Below, in pieces: positions 52,971 to 53,983 of a stretch of DNA of 53,983 nucleotides; positions within the stretch are counted from its first letter, which is position 1, and the number at the start of each line of letters is the position of its first letter. The translations under genes and the position numbers were made by a program. The DNA comes from Pseudomonadota bacterium (GTDB lineage: Bacteria; Pseudomonadota; Gammaproteobacteria; Burkholderiales; Burkholderiaceae_C): the NCBI GenBank assembly GCA_022566735.1, contig JADFIG010000025.1, forward strand, positions 1 through 53,983, in the 5' to 3' direction. Under the pieces are notes generated by a model. The model was not told the origin of the DNA, did no database searches, and saw only the letters and a list, made by a program, of their open reading frames with translations.

Positions 52971-53983
52971 ATGCACCTTTCCGAATTGAAGGCACTGCAC
53001 ATCTCCAAACTCGTGGAGATGGCCGAAGGCCTCGAAATCGAGAACGTCTCTCGCATGCGCAAGCAGGAGTTGATGTTCGCCATCATGAAGAAGCGCGCCA
53101 AGGCCGGCGAGCAGGTCTTCGGCGACGGCGTCCTCGAAGTGCTGCCCGACGGCTTCGGCTTCCTGCGCGCCCTCGACATGAGCTTCCTGGCCAGCACGGA
53201 CGACATCTACCTGTCGCCCAGCCAGGTGCGCCGCTTCAACCTGCACACCGGCGACCTGGTCGAAGGCGAAGTGCGCGTGCCCAAGGACGGCGAGCGCTAT
53301 TTCGCCCTGGTCAAGGTCGACCGCGTCAACGGCCTGTCGCCCGAGGTGAACAAGAACAAGCTGATGTTCGAGAACCTCACGCCGCTGTTCCCTGACGAGC
53401 AATTCAAGCTCGAAAGCGACGGCGTGCGCAGCGACGACAACGTCACCAGCCGCATCATCGACCTCATCGCCCCCATCGGCAAAGGCCAGCGCGCCTTGCT
53501 GGTCGCCCCGCCCAAGAGCGGCAAGACGGTGATGATGAAGAACCTGGCGCACGCCCTGGTCGCCAACCACCCGGATGTGCACCTCATCGTGCTGCTGGTC
53601 GACGAGCGCCCCGAGGAAGTGACCGAAATGCAGCGCACCGTGCGCGGCGAGGTCATCAGCTCGACCTTCGACGAACCCGCCCAGCGCCACGTGCAGGTCG
53701 CCGAGATGGTGATCGAGCGCGCCAAGCGCCTGGTCGAACTCAAGAAGGACGTGGTCATCCTGCTGGACTCCATCACCCGCCTGGCGCGCGCCTACAACAA
53801 CGTGCTGCCCAGCTCCGGCAAGGTGCTGACCGGCGGCGTGGACGCCAACGCCCTGCAACGCCCCAAGCGCTTCTTCGGCGCGGCCCGCAACGTCGAGGAA
53901 GGCGGTTCGCTGACCATCATCGGCACCGCCCTGGTCGACACCGGCAGCCGCATGGACGAAGTGATCTACGAAGAGTTCGAGGG
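52971..53983 (+). CDS. rho: Transcription termination factor Rho (N-terminal ~337 residues, runs off the window)
   Basis: Hexameric RNA helicase ending transcription at C-rich RNA. ATG 52971 ([20 protein letters not shown]) opens the Rho N-terminal helical domain. The RNA-binding OSB domain follows ([35 protein letters not shown], about 60-100). The ATPase domain has Walker [15 protein letters not shown] (about 178-191), [13 protein letters not shown] and Walker [17 protein letters not shown]. It continues to the edge with [20 protein letters not shown]. The short form lacks the N-terminal extension of actinobacterial Rho. Confidence 0.99.
   Translation, partial: MHLSELKALHISKLVEMAEGLEIENVSRMRKQELMFAIMKKRAKAGEQVFGDGVLEVLPDGFGFLRALDMSFLASTDDIYLSPSQVRRFNLHTGDLVEGEVRVPKDGERYFALVKVDRVNGLSPEVNKNKLMFENLTPLFPDEQFKLESDGVRSDDNVTSRIIDLIAPIGKGQRALLVAPPKSGKTVMMKNLAHALVANHPDVHLIVLLVDERPEEVTEMQRTVRGEVISSTFDEPAQRHVQVAEMVIERAKRLVELKKDVVILLDSITRLARAYNNVLPSSGKVLTGGVDANALQRPKRFFGAARNVEEGGSLTIIGTALVDTGSRMDEVIYEEFE

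Noticed and set aside
1..53983. CRISPR arrays, tRNA or rRNA genes, prophage structural genes
   Set aside because: No regularly spaced repeats, cloverleaf sequences or phage modules were recognised on either strand.

Overview
The window is high-GC DNA (clearly above 60% G+C, with long antisense shadow reading frames over nearly every gene). Its gene content fits a betaproteobacterium of the order Burkholderiales: AddAB-type recombination nuclease, trxA next to rho, class 2 pyrD, Tex, a MesX/MesD methionine synthase and a DUF3348/DUF802/OmpA/DUF2894 operon. The order-level assignment is inference from content and composition; genus cannot be fixed by eye.

Layout. (a) 1-2.7 kb: the 5' part of uvrA (minus) diverges from a secreted S9-family peptidase. 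(b) 2.8-5.8 kb: a complete IS21-family element (istA/istB, perfect 27-bp terminal inverted repeats) sits between two truncated genes with no target-site duplication, so it marks a deletion or rearrangement junction. The right-hand truncated gene carries a Fur-box-like palindrome. (c) 6.1-11.3 kb: a methionine island with a MetR-like LysR regulator, a flavin reductase, MesX (DUF1852) and MesD (folate-independent core methionine synthase), closed by a strong terminator and followed by a bile-acid-symporter-family transporter. Two near-identical MetR-type boxes precede metR and the reductase. (d) 11.5-13.5 kb: chromate efflux pair chrA/chrB-like behind a structured leader RNA candidate. (e) 13.5-20.9 kb: a fatty-acyl operon (TetR, large FabG, MaoC hydratase, thiolase, acyl-CoA ligase, thioesterase-GNAT fusion) with a perfect 21-bp operator. 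(f) 21.1-27.5 kb: iron alcohol dehydrogenase, CNNM/CorC-type protein, patatin-like lipase, Baeyer-Villiger-type monooxygenase and a divergent AraC regulator.

(g) 27.5-33.6 kb: arsenic and heavy-metal resistance (arsA, arsD, a tandem-fused arsenate reductase, and a divergent Zn/Cd/Pb P-type ATPase) followed by an NPP1-like gene remnant and an orphan ParB-like gene. (h) 34.6-38.7 kb: a four-gene translationally coupled operon whose middle two genes look like a MotA/MotB-type ion-driven motor with a very long cytoplasmic tail, the ZorA/ZorB architecture, but without Zorya effectors. This is the best candidate for an undescribed system. (i) 38.7-45.3 kb: a secreted Tgl-like transglutaminase, tex, pyrD and a degenerate kinase-HDOD fusion. 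(j) 45.5-54 kb: addA/addB, trxA and the start of rho.

Core genes (uvrA, tex, pyrD, addAB, trxA, rho) alternate with accessory modules for metal resistance, lipid metabolism, methionine synthesis and a possible envelope motor. No tRNA, rRNA or CRISPR array was seen.
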